Shown here piece after piece: positions 8,928-17,082 of a stretch of DNA of 64,000 bases; the stretch's first letter is position 1, and each line of letters opens with the position of its first letter. The notes beneath the pieces are model-generated. The model was not told where the DNA came from and made no database searches. It saw nothing but the letters and a program-made list of their open reading frames with translations. Origin of the DNA: Gaetbulibacter saemankumensis DSM 17032 (GTDB lineage: Bacteria > Bacteroidota > Bacteroidia > Flavobacteriales > Flavobacteriaceae); NCBI RefSeq assembly GCF_000425645.1, contig NZ_AUDV01000005.1, forward strand, positions 1 to 64,000, given 5' to 3'. A program made the translations under genes and the position numbers.

Positions 8928-9347
8928 ATGAAATTAATAGTCGTTTTTTTAAGTATGATGATCCTTATGGGCTGTAAACTCTCAATTGACACTTTTGAAG
9001 ATCAGTATAATTGGTATGAATTAAAGGTAACCGCAACTGCTTATAACAGTTTAGCCTATCAAACTAATAGCAATCCCAATATTACGGCGTTTGGAGATAG
9101 TTTAACTTCAAATACTAAATGTATAGCTATATCGCGAGATTTACAAAAATTAGGTCTGTCACATAATACTCCAGTTAAAATGGAAGGATTCGATAGCATT
9201 TATTTTGTAAAAGATAAAATGAACAGTCGCTGGAAAAATCGAATTGATATTTACATGGGAAAGGATGTGAAGGCCGCTAAAGCATGGGGGCGTCAAAAAA
9301 TTAATATTTGGTACGGCATTAAAAAAGATAGTATCGAATTAGAATAG
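8928..9347 (+). CDS. Lipoprotein with 3D (Asp-Asp-Asp) domain
   Basis: 139 residues. The N-terminus has a hydrophobic stretch ending in the lipobox LMGC, so Cys16 is probably lipidated. The rest matches the 3D double-psi beta-barrel seen in MltA- and Rpf/RlpA-like wall-active proteins: VTATAYNS, FGDSL, CIAISRDL, RIDIYMGKDVKAAKAWG and INIWY. The acidic residues of the small pocket are kept in the RIDIYM segment. Likely role: peptidoglycan-associated lipoprotein. It follows the E1 gene by 36 bp on the same strand. Confidence 0.75.
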   Translation: MKLIVVFLSMMILMGCKLSIDTFEDQYNWYELKVTATAYNSLAYQTNSNPNITAFGDSLTSNTKCIAISRDLQKLGLSHNTPVKMEGFDSIYFVKDKMNSRWKNRIDIYMGKDVKAAKAWGRQKINIWYGIKKDSIELE

Positions 9348-9439
9348 AATAAAATGTTATACAGGTTGGTTTAGGTATGATTTTTGTTAAATCCATGTAA
9401 AATAAATGGTGTATCTGTGCAGTTTTTGATATAAAGAAA

Positions 9440-9447
9440 TATATTTG
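9440..9447 (+). promoter_or_regulatory. -7 box of the secreted-protein gene at 9506
   Basis: TATATTTG, 58 bp upstream of the ATG at 9506; no -33 element at standard spacing. Confidence 0.4.
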
Positions 9448-9505
9448 AATTAAGGATGCAAATGATATGTGGATAGGGTAACCCCCTAAGCTAATTAACA
9501 ACAGA

Positions 9506-10189
9506 ATGAGGTTATTTATTACATATATAATAATTTTTATAATTGGATTTTCGGCTCAAGCTCAGATAGATACGAGAAATAAATCCATAGCGATTCCTGC
9601 GGTTGAGTCTAAAAAGGATTCGTTAGACTTATCCAGTATCACACCATCACAACCTATTGAAAATAATCAGGCTCAGTTTGGTAGCTTAAATGTTCCTGAA
9701 TTGCAAGGCGGTATTAATACTCCTAAAAAACAGTTTTCATTATTTGGTGAAGAATTTGGAAATCCTGGTGAACTATATGCAAAGCGTATAGATAAAAATT
9801 TGGAGAGTGCCCGATTAATAACACCTGAGGAAATAGAACAGCGAAACGGAAGTAAAACCAATCAGTATTTAGGAGATTTTAAAACCAAATCTGAATTTGT
9901 AAATATTGTATATCGTGATCACGGAGCTATTGACGGTGATGTGATTCAAGTATTAGTTAACGATGATGTTGTGCAGGCTCGAGTTTTTCTTACCGGAGGG
10001 TTTAAAGGTTATAAACTTCAGTTGCATAAAGGGTTTAATAAAATCGATTTTCTCGCTTTAAACCAAGGACAATCTGGCCCCAATACTGCAGAATTCAAAG
10101 TCATTGATGATTCCGGCAGCATCATATCGCATAATCAATGGAACTTAGCTACCGGGGTAAAAGCTACAATCATTGTGGTTAAAGAATAA
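9506..10189 (+). CDS. Conserved secreted protein of unknown function
   Basis: 227 residues. A signal peptide is clear (MRLFITYIIIFIIGFSAQAQ). The middle is polar and low-complexity. The last ~95 residues form a compact beta-rich domain (VNIVYRDHGAIDGDVI, VFLTGGFKGYKLQLHKGFN, FKVIDDSGSII) that could be a small periplasmic beta-sandwich. No enzyme motif or lipobox was recognised. It is probably periplasmic. It starts after a 158-bp gap with its own -7 box, so it is probably its own transcription unit. Confidence 0.7.
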   Translation: MRLFITYIIIFIIGFSAQAQIDTRNKSIAIPAVESKKDSLDLSSITPSQPIENNQAQFGSLNVPELQGGINTPKKQFSLFGEEFGNPGELYAKRIDKNLESARLITPEEIEQRNGSKTNQYLGDFKTKSEFVNIVYRDHGAIDGDVIQVLVNDDVVQARVFLTGGFKGYKLQLHKGFNKIDFLALNQGQSGPNTAEFKVIDDSGSIISHNQWNLATGVKATIIVVKE

Positions 10190-10689
10190 AAAACACATCA
10201 TTATATTAGTTTAACTCGTTGTGCATTTGAATTAAAATTTGTCAATTAACTCCGTTTAGGTTGGTTACGCCTAGTATAATAATGTTCTTGTTTGACTGAA
10301 CCTAATACATAATACTATGATTGTTTTGGTTTTTCCATACGCGTAGCTTTGTTATATAGCTATTTACAGGATGGGGTATACCGTCTCACTTCTCCTTACC
10401 AAATCTATGGATATCCTATAGATACCCTATGGATAATGTATGGATAGTGTATGATATTAATTTAACCCGCTGTGTAGTTATAAAATATTGATTTTTGAAT
10501 TATTAATAGGCCTATTCTCAATAAACTTGTTGATGTTGTAAATTATCCTAAATCTCTAAATTGCTAATAATCTGGGTGTTTTGTCGTAATTTGCTTGAAA
10601 GTTATGTATTATTGTCTAATCCGTTATGGTAACATGAGGTTACAACTTATGGTCTGTAAACACAACTTTTTTTATAAACGCAAAACAGG
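10190..10689. other. Gene-free 500-bp region with short repeats
   Basis: No ORF with coding character was found. It holds two copies of the 16-nt motif TTTAACYCGYTGTGYA (10210-10225 and 10461-10476) and a five-unit 11-bp tandem array (10403-10456). It separates a plus-strand unit from the 3' end of the minus-strand aldo/keto reductase. Confidence 0.7.
10403..10456 (+). repeat. Degenerate 11-bp tandem array (five units)
   Basis: Units start at 10403, 10414, 10425, 10436 and 10447, with consensus nnnTATGGATA. The period is close to one DNA helical turn. It lies just before the second copy of the 16-nt motif. Confidence 0.75.
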
Positions 10690-11703
10690 TTAGTTTAATA
10701 TAGCATCAATCATTTGAAGTTCCTCTTCTGTGAAAACTAAATTATCCAAAGCTATTACGTTTTCTTTTAACTGTTTTGCTGAACTAGCTCCTATTAATAC
10801 AGAGGCTACTTGTGGTTGACGTAAGATCCAGGCAATAGCCATTTGTGATAGTTTTTGCCCTCTTGATTTAGCCATTTCAGATAACTTTTTAATTTTTTCA
10901 ATATTTTGATAAACCGCATCTTCATTTAAGTGGCCCATAGATTTTGACGCTCGAGAGCCTTCAGGAATACCATTTATATATTTATCTGTCAACATGCCTT
11001 GAGCTAATGGTGAAAAGGCAATACAACCGACACCGTTTTTATTTAATGTATTTAATAATCCACCTTCAACCCATCTGTCAAACATGCTATAACGTGCCTG
11101 GTGCAATATAAAAGGCACGTTTAAATGTTTTAAAATCTCGGCAGCTTCATGAGTTTCTTTTGGTTGGTAATTAGAGATGCCTACATATAAAGCTTTCCCT
11201 TGACGAACAATATCTGCTAAAGCACCCATAGTTTCTTCCAGTGGCGTTTCAGGATCTGGTCGGTGATGATAAAAAATATCAACATAATCAAGGCCCATAC
11301 GTTTTAAACTCTGGTCAATACTGGCTATTAAATATTTTCTGGAGCCGTAATTTCCATAAGGTCCAGGCCACATATCGTAACCCGCTTTCGAAGCGATAAA
11401 TAATTCATCGCGATAAGGTTTAAAGTCTTTTTTAAAAATGGTTCCAAAATTTTCTTCAGCCGATCCATATGGTGGGCCATAATTATTAGCTAAGTCGAAA
11501 TGAGTAATACCATGGTCGAAAGCGCAGCGTAGAATATCTCTTCCGTTTTGAATATTATCTACAAAACCAAAATTATGCCATAAGCCTAGAGATAAGGCTG
11601 GCAGTAAAACGCCACTTTTCCCTGATCGATTATATGTCATTTTATCATAACGTTGCTCTGAGGCTTGATAGGTGGTTATTTGGCTTTTATCGTTAATATT
11701 CAT
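10690..11703 (-). CDS. Aldo/keto reductase, YghZ/L-glyceraldehyde 3-phosphate reductase type
   Basis: 337 residues. The AKR catalytic tetrad is visible: Asp and Tyr in DLANNYG near 75-81, Lys in SKAGYD near 105 and His in YHHRPD near 146. The C-terminal NADPH-binding segment is IGASSAKQLKENV. The YGPPYGSAE and WPGPYGNYGSRKYL segments are typical of the YghZ/Gpr subfamily, which reduces methylglyoxal and L-glyceraldehyde 3-phosphate. A well-formed promoter lies upstream and diverges from the helicase promoter. Single-gene unit. Confidence 0.9.
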   Translation of the reverse strand: MNINDKSQITTYQASEQRYDKMTYNRSGKSGVLLPALSLGLWHNFGFVDNIQNGRDILRCAFDHGITHFDLANNYGPPYGSAEENFGTIFKKDFKPYRDELFIASKAGYDMWPGPYGNYGSRKYLIASIDQSLKRMGLDYVDIFYHHRPDPETPLEETMGALADIVRQGKALYVGISNYQPKETHEAAEILKHLNVPFILHQARYSMFDRWVEGGLLNTLNKNGVGCIAFSPLAQGMLTDKYINGIPEGSRASKSMGHLNEDAVYQNIEKIKKLSEMAKSRGQKLSQMAIAWILRQPQVASVLIGASSAKQLKENVIALDNLVFTEEELQMIDAILN

Positions 11704-11742
11704 ATTAGGTTATAAATTAAAATGTTAGAGAATTCAAGACTT

Positions 11743-11775
11743 CAAAAATAGACAATGATTTTTAGTCGACACAAA
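11743..11775 (-). promoter_or_regulatory. Promoter of the aldo/keto reductase gene
   Basis: Minus strand: TTTG at 11775-11772, a 21-bp spacer and TATTTTTG at 11750-11743, matching the Bacteroidetes -33/-7 pattern. The gene ATG is 40 bp downstream at 11703. Confidence 0.65.
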
Positions 11776-11801
11776 ATCTTGACAAATTTTCAACACAAAG
11801 A

Positions 11802-11833
11802 TTGTTATAAACGCTTTAAAGGTGTTATTTTTG
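11802..11833 (+). promoter_or_regulatory. Promoter of the helicase gene
   Basis: TTG at 11802-11804, a 21-bp spacer and TATTTTTG at 11826-11833; the ATG is 21 bp downstream at 11854. It argues against the longer in-frame start at 11755. Confidence 0.6.
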
Positions 11834-11853
11834 CAGCCCTTAAATGTATTTAC

Positions 11854-13407
11854 ATGTCGGTATCAAAAACAGAATTAGCAGAAAGAAAAACAGGTAAAGA
11901 TTTATATAGCTACCAAAAAGGAGCCATTAATAAAATATTTAAAAGTTTTGAGGAATCACCGGACGATTACCATCTGTTATACCAGTTACCTACGGGTGGA
12001 GGTAAAACAGTAATTTTTTCTGAAATTGTTAGACAATACCTGAAACATCATAAAAAGAAGGTGTTAGTCATGACGCACCGTATTGAGCTTTGTAAGCAAA
12101 CCTCTAAAATGTTAACTGAGTTTGCAGTTAATAACAAAGTGATTGACAGTAAGGCAGATTTAAGTGATCAGGCGCAATATAGCTGTTTTGTTGCTATGGT
12201 TGAAACGTTAAACAACCGTTTGAATGATAATAAGCTTGATATCTCAGATATAGGTTTAGTTATTATTGATGAGGCACACTACAATTCATTTACTAAATTG
12301 TTCAAGTTTTTTAGTCAGTCGTTCATACTTGGTGTTACGGCAACACCATTAAGTTCCAGTATCGAATTACCAATGACCGATAATTACGATGAGTTGATTG
12401 TAGGTGAAAGTATTGAGTCTCTTATTGAAAATGGATTTTTGGCAAGAGCCGATATGTACACTTACAATGTAGGCTTAACTTCCTTAGTAGTAGGGTCTAA
12501 TGGTGATTATACCGTGAAATCTTCTGAAGATTTATATACGGCTGATGATATGCTATCGAAGTTGGTTCAGGCTTATGAAGAACGTTCGAAAGGCAAAAAG
12601 ACTCTTATCTTTAATAATGGTATAAACACATCTTTGCATGTATATGATACATTTAGACGTGCGGGTTATCCTGTTGCTCATTTAGATAACACCAATACAA
12701 AAAAGGAAAGAGCTGCCATTTTAAAATGGTTTAAAAATACTCCTGATGCCATTTTAACTTCTGTAAGTATTTTAACAACAGGATTCGATGAACCATCGGT
12801 AGAAAGTATTATTTTAAACAGGGCGACAAAATCTTTAACCCTTTACTACCAAATGATTGGGCGTGGTTCTCGTATTTTTAAAGATAAAACAAGTTTTACA
12901 GTTATCGATTTAGGAAATAATTTCCATCGTTTTGGACCCTGGGGCGATAATCTGGATTGGCAACGTATATTTAAGTCTCCTAATTATTATTTAGATGCTT
13001 TAATTAGTGATGAGGATATAGAAAGTAATTTTAGATATGAAATGCCACCAGATTTACGTGCCGAGTTCGGGAATTCTAAAGAGGTGTATTTCGATATTCA
13101 GAAAACCTATGTCGATTCTATACGTAATGGTGAGTCTTCAAAAGTGGTATTAGAGCGTTCTATAGAACATCATGCCAAAATATGTATCGAAAACAGTGAA
13201 GATGTATATGATGCTTTGGCCTTGGCTAAGAAGCTGGGTGATGATATCGATTTTAGAATTCAGCGCTACACAAAATGTATTAGTAAGAGTACTTACAATT
13301 TTGTAGATTGGTTAAAAGACGACTACAGAAAGAAACTAAACTCTTATTTAAGAGCAAATTTCGATGAAGTTTTCGAATCTATATTTGGATATCCGCCAGA
13401 AGATTAA
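11854..13407 (+). CDS. DEAD/DEAH-box superfamily 2 helicase
   Basis: 517 residues from the ATG at 11854; the in-frame ATG at 11755 lies upstream of the -7 box and is rejected. Motifs in order: Q-like YQKGAI near 20, Walker A PTGGGKT 46-52, motif Ia MTHRIEL, motif II DEAH 139-142, motif III VTATP near 161, motif IV LIFNNG, motif V TTGFDEP and motif VI QMIGRGSR. This is the RecA-like pair of an SF2 helicase of the COG1061 (SSL2/UvrB-like) kind. The C-terminal ~130 residues are family-specific. No nuclease or methylase neighbour suggests a restriction role; RNA/DNA remodelling is likely. Confidence 0.88.
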   Translation: MSVSKTELAERKTGKDLYSYQKGAINKIFKSFEESPDDYHLLYQLPTGGGKTVIFSEIVRQYLKHHKKKVLVMTHRIELCKQTSKMLTEFAVNNKVIDSKADLSDQAQYSCFVAMVETLNNRLNDNKLDISDIGLVIIDEAHYNSFTKLFKFFSQSFILGVTATPLSSSIELPMTDNYDELIVGESIESLIENGFLARADMYTYNVGLTSLVVGSNGDYTVKSSEDLYTADDMLSKLVQAYEERSKGKKTLIFNNGINTSLHVYDTFRRAGYPVAHLDNTNTKKERAAILKWFKNTPDAILTSVSILTTGFDEPSVESIILNRATKSLTLYYQMIGRGSRIFKDKTSFTVIDLGNNFHRFGPWGDNLDWQRIFKSPNYYLDALISDEDIESNFRYEMPPDLRAEFGNSKEVYFDIQKTYVDSIRNGESSKVVLERSIEHHAKICIENSEDVYDALALAKKLGDDIDFRIQRYTKCISKSTYNFVDWLKDDYRKKLNSYLRANFDEVFESIFGYPPED

Positions 13408-13596
13408 TTTTTCTGAAGTTATTTTTAGTTTATATCATTTTCACACTGTTTTTAAATAGCTTACCTTTACAGGCAATTAACATGTTTGTAAATTTTTATA
13501 TAAACGTCTCAATACTTCAAAAAAGTTTCCAATTCAGATTTTTAAGTAAAAATTATTCATAGCAGAGTATTAAATAATTAAACCAGATACATTTTT

Positions 13597-14049
13597 ATGG
13601 CAAAATCACAAGTGACATTTAACAAGATTGAGAAAGAAAAAAAGCGCTTAAAAAAGCGTGAAGATAAACAGAAAAAGAAGGAAGCGCGTAGAGCTGAAGC
13701 TAAAGAAAATCCACAAGGTATTCAATTTGCTTATGTAGATCATAATGGTAATCTTACCGATACACCTCCGGACCCATCTATGAAAGTAAAAGTTGACGTT
13801 GAAAGTATTGAAGTAGGGATTCCTAAAAAGGAGGAAAGAGAACCAGAAGAGCCTGTAGTAAACGAAGGTAAAGTGGCTTTCTTCGATACATCAAAAGGGT
13901 TTGGTTTTATTACCGACAATGTTAATGGAGAAAAGTATTTTGTGCACGTTAGTGGGTTATTAGAGCCTATTGCAGAAAACGATAAGGTAACTTTCGATTT
14001 AGAACGCGGACAAAAAGGCATGAATGCTGTTGCTGTGAAAAAGATTTAG
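13597..14049 (+). CDS. Cold-shock-domain protein with basic N-terminal extension
   Basis: 150 residues. Residues 1-40 are extremely Lys/Arg/Glu-rich and probably helical. The last ~65 residues are a cold shock domain with RNP1 KGFGFI and RNP2-like YFVHVSGL, which binds single-stranded nucleic acid. Flavobacteria carry several such extended CSD proteins, often beside DEAD-box RNA helicases; here an SF2 helicase precedes it by 190 bp. Likely an RNA chaperone in the cytoplasm. The 190-bp upstream gap leaves room for a long 5' UTR, as is usual for cold-shock genes, but no specific structure was recognised. Confidence 0.85.
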   Translation: MAKSQVTFNKIEKEKKRLKKREDKQKKKEARRAEAKENPQGIQFAYVDHNGNLTDTPPDPSMKVKVDVESIEVGIPKKEEREPEEPVVNEGKVAFFDTSKGFGFITDNVNGEKYFVHVSGLLEPIAENDKVTFDLERGQKGMNAVAVKKI

Positions 14050-14106
14050 TCTTCAATATTTGTCTTTACTAGTTTCTCAAATTTTCAATACGCTTAATTA
14101 AAACCT

Positions 14107-15021
14107 ATGTCAAAGCAGCGAAAAACTGTACTTATTGTTTTAGCTTTCTTTGCTATTTATGTTATTTGGGGATCTACCTACCTTTTAAACAAAATTGTCG
14201 TTCAAGAAGTACCCCCATTTTTTTTGGCGGGACTACGGTTTACTACAGCTGGCGTTTTAATTTTTATATTGGCAAAAATTCTCAAGGTTGATATCTCCAT
14301 TACTTGGAAACAATTTAAGAGTACGATTATATCAGGATTTTTATTTTTAAGCTTTGGTAATGGCGTTGTGGTTTGGGCTCTTAAATATGTAGATAGTGGA
14401 TTTGCGGCTTTAGAAATTGCAGCACAACCATTAGTAGTATTAATATTAATGCGCATATTACAAGGAAAGAAAATATCAGCCATGTCTTATGTTGGTGTCG
14501 CTCTTGGTATTTTGGGAGTGTTTCTGTTAGTTGGACAGAAGGAGATTGTAAGTCAGGACAATCAACTTGTTGGCATGCTTATGATTTTTACTTGTATGAT
14601 TTCTTGGTCCTATGCCAGTATTTTTGTTGGAAAGGCCGATTTACCGAAAAATCATTTTGTAAGCACGGGCTATCAAATGATACTAGGTGGTTTGTTGTTA
14701 ATATTAGCAAGTTTGTGTTTTTCAGAACCTTGGAGTCTTCCAACAACGTGGAGTCAGGATGTTTTATGGGCAATGCTAGCACTTGTTCTTTTTGGGAGCG
14801 TCGTTGCTTTCTCTTCATTTAATTTTTTATTAAAAGTGGTGTCTCCAGAAAAAGTAGCCACTTCAACATACATAAATCCTATTATTGCACTATTTTTAGG
14901 TTGGTGGATTTTGGATGAACAAATTTCTGGGCAGTCTATAATTGCAGCAACTATTTTACTAACGGGGGTATATTTTATTAATTCTAATAGAAAATTTAAA
15001 CCCAGATCGATTGGACGTTAA
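14107..15021 (+). CDS. EamA/DMT-family transporter
   Basis: 304 residues with about ten hydrophobic segments and two EamA repeats, each ~130 residues. The first repeat starts VIWGSTYLLNKIVVQEVPPFFLAGLRF and the second VGMLMIFTCMISWSYASIFVGK. These are the landmarks of drug/metabolite exporters of the RhaT/YedA kind. It probably exports an amino acid or other metabolite; the substrate is unknown. It overlaps the next EamA gene by 11 bp if that gene uses its TTG start, so the two are likely co-translated. Confidence 0.9.
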   Translation: MSKQRKTVLIVLAFFAIYVIWGSTYLLNKIVVQEVPPFFLAGLRFTTAGVLIFILAKILKVDISITWKQFKSTIISGFLFLSFGNGVVVWALKYVDSGFAALEIAAQPLVVLILMRILQGKKISAMSYVGVALGILGVFLLVGQKEIVSQDNQLVGMLMIFTCMISWSYASIFVGKADLPKNHFVSTGYQMILGGLLLILASLCFSEPWSLPTTWSQDVLWAMLALVLFGSVVAFSSFNFLLKVVSPEKVATSTYINPIIALFLGWWILDEQISGQSIIAATILLTGVYFINSNRKFKPRSIGR

Positions 15022-15856
15022 AAGTGCAATTAAATACATGCTTATTAGCACATTGGCATTTGCCTGTATGAATGCTTCTGTAAAATTTCTGATTGATGTA
15101 AATAGTTTTCAAATTGTATTCTTTCGGTCCTTTGGATCACTCTTTTTTACCTTCGGGTTTTTATTGAAAAATAGGATACCCTTTATTGGAAAAAACAATA
15201 AATTACTGGTGCTAAGAGCTCTAACGGGGGCTAGTTCTATGCTGTTGTTTTTTATGTCGGTGAAGTACTTATCTATAGGAACAGCGGTTTCATTAAGATA
15301 TATAGCTCCTGTTTTTGCTGCTATTTTCGCGGTCCTAATACTTGGTGAGAAAATTAAATCCTGGCAATGGCTTTTTTTCTTAATATCATTTATTGGGGTC
15401 ATTGTATTGAAAGGTTTAGATAGAGAACTCAACTCCTTTGGACTTCTATTAGTTATGATTGCCTCGGTATTAAGTGGTTTAGTTTATATAATAATTAGTA
15501 AGATAGGGACTAGTGAACATCCAGTAGTTATTGTAAATTATTTTATGATTATTGCCACAATTATTGGAGGGGTGTTTTCCATATTTAATTGGGTAACCCC
15601 CTCGGGCACAGAATGGTTGGTTTTATTAGGTTTAGGTGTTTTTGGCTTTTTCGGACAGTATTATATGACCAAAGCCTTTCAAATAGCTTCGACAAATATT
15701 GTAGCGCCGTTAAAATATATTGAAGTAGTATTTACAGCATCATTTGGCGTGGTATTATTTAGTGAAGCTTATACCTTTTATAATCTTCTTGGGATTGGGC
15801 TTATTATAGGTGGACTGGTTTTAAATGTTTGGTATAAGTCGAAAACAAGCACATAA
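15011..15856 (+). CDS. EamA/DMT-family transporter, second copy
   Basis: 281 residues, about ten membrane segments and two EamA repeats (first SAIKYMLISTLAFACMNASVK, second SFGLLLVMIASVLSGLVYII). The start is taken at TTG 15011, overlapping the previous gene by 11 bp; the next in-frame ATG at 15038 would shorten the first helix. It differs clearly from its neighbour in sequence, so this is an old pairing rather than a recent duplication. Whether the two work as a heterodimer or transport different solutes cannot be told. Confidence 0.88.
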   Translation: MDVKSAIKYMLISTLAFACMNASVKFLIDVNSFQIVFFRSFGSLFFTFGFLLKNRIPFIGKNNKLLVLRALTGASSMLLFFMSVKYLSIGTAVSLRYIAPVFAAIFAVLILGEKIKSWQWLFFLISFIGVIVLKGLDRELNSFGLLLVMIASVLSGLVYIIISKIGTSEHPVVIVNYFMIIATIIGGVFSIFNWVTPSGTEWLVLLGLGVFGFFGQYYMTKAFQIASTNIVAPLKYIEVVFTASFGVVLFSEAYTFYNLLGIGLIIGGLVLNVWYKSKTST

Positions 15857-15871
15857 TCAGAATGAATAATA

Positions 15872-15902
15872 TTGCTTAAATATGGACATCTTCGTACTTT
15901 TG
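15872..15902 (+). promoter_or_regulatory. Promoter of the GT9 gene
   Basis: (A)TTG at 15872-15874, a 20-bp spacer and TACTTTTG at 15895-15902; the ATG is at 15931. One of the best-formed Bacteroidetes promoters in the window. Confidence 0.65.
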
Positions 15903-15930
15903 CAGGCCCTTTATAATTAACTTCATAAAC

Positions 15931-16977
15931 ATGACATTTAAAAGCTATATTAATAATATTCGTAGAAAGGTGATGCATAGCATTACTAAAGGTGTTGGCA
16001 AGTCTTATTCCGAACCGGTTAAAGGCTCCATTCGCATTGAAGATATTAAGAAGGTTTTAATAATAAGACCTAATCATAGACTAGGAAACCAATTATTACT
16101 AACACCTATTGTACAGGAAGTCATTAATACCTTTCCGGGTTGTGAAGTTGATTTGTTCGTTAAAGGTGGTGTGGCGTTTCCTGTTTTTCAAAATTATACG
16201 AATGTTAGAAAGATTTATCAGCTCCCTAAAAAACCATTTAGTAATTTATTCAAGTATGTTAGAACTTGGGCATCAATAAAAACCAATCGCTATGATTTGG
16301 TAATTAATGGGGATAAAAATTCGTCTTCAGGGAGGTTATTAACACAATTATCGAAAGCTACATGCAAGGTGTTTGGTGATGTTCATAATGATATTCAGGA
16401 AAAACACAGGGATTACCAACATATTTCTAAATATCCTATATATAATTTAAGACGCTACTTATACCGGTTAGGATTTCCAGAAAACAACTCAGAATTACCT
16501 GTTTTAAATATTAAGTTGAACGCCGATGAAATTTCTAATGGAAATCAGATTTTGGACAATTTAATTAAAAACGATAAGAAAACCATTTGCATTTATACCA
16601 ATGCCACAGGTAACAAGTGTTATTCTCAAACTTGGTGGGAAACATTTTACGCACGCCTTTTAAAGGAGTATCCGGATTTTAATATTATTGAAATGCTTCC
16701 AATTGAAAACATATCAAAGATTGGATTTAAAGCTCCTAATTTCTATAGTCAGGATATCCGTGAAATGGGAGCTATTATAAAAAACACATCAATATTTATT
16801 GCGGCCGATAATGGTGTTATGCATTTGGCAAGTGCTTCCTTAACACCAACAGTAGGTTTCTTTTCAGTTACAAACCCTGATATTTATGCACCTTACGGAA
16901 ATGGAAGTTTGGCCCTGCATACCGAAAACACAACTATTGAAGATTGGATATTGGCAATAAATAAGATACTTCGTTAA
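15931..16977 (+). CDS. Glycosyltransferase family 9 (heptosyltransferase-like)
   Basis: 348 residues. The GT9 N-terminal hallmark is present (VLIIRPNHRLGNQLLLTPIVQEV). So is the C-terminal nucleotide-sugar pocket (AADNGVMHLASASLTPTVGFF, then NPDIYAPYG), as in WaaC/WaaF-type ADP-heptose transferases. A role in adding a sugar to the lipooligosaccharide core at the cytoplasmic face of the inner membrane is inferred. No other core genes are adjacent; its own promoter lies 29 bp upstream. Confidence 0.88.
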   Translation: MTFKSYINNIRRKVMHSITKGVGKSYSEPVKGSIRIEDIKKVLIIRPNHRLGNQLLLTPIVQEVINTFPGCEVDLFVKGGVAFPVFQNYTNVRKIYQLPKKPFSNLFKYVRTWASIKTNRYDLVINGDKNSSSGRLLTQLSKATCKVFGDVHNDIQEKHRDYQHISKYPIYNLRRYLYRLGFPENNSELPVLNIKLNADEISNGNQILDNLIKNDKKTICIYTNATGNKCYSQTWWETFYARLLKEYPDFNIIEMLPIENISKIGFKAPNFYSQDIREMGAIIKNTSIFIAADNGVMHLASASLTPTVGFFSVTNPDIYAPYGNGSLALHTENTTIEDWILAINKILR

Positions 16978-17057
16978 AGTATTTATTGTGAAATTTAGGA
17001 TTTACAAAAAGATTTTTAAATGTAGTATTCATATCCAAACTTTGTAGTGCAATTTGT

Positions 17058-17065
17058 TACATTTG
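17058..17065 (+). promoter_or_regulatory. -7 box of the beta-barrel receptor gene
   Basis: TACATTTG, 17 bp upstream of the ATG at 17083. Because it lies inside the longer reading frame starting at 17047, it supports the later start. Confidence 0.5.
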
Positions 17066-17082
17066 CCTCCAAATTTAACCAC

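Noticed and set aside
11755-11853. Longer N-terminus for the helicase.
   Set aside because: The -7 box at 11826-11833 lies inside it and the family start fits ATG 11854.
14588-14822. Two opposing 76-codon ORFs inside the first EamA gene.
   Set aside because: Both are shadows of a conserved membrane protein frame.
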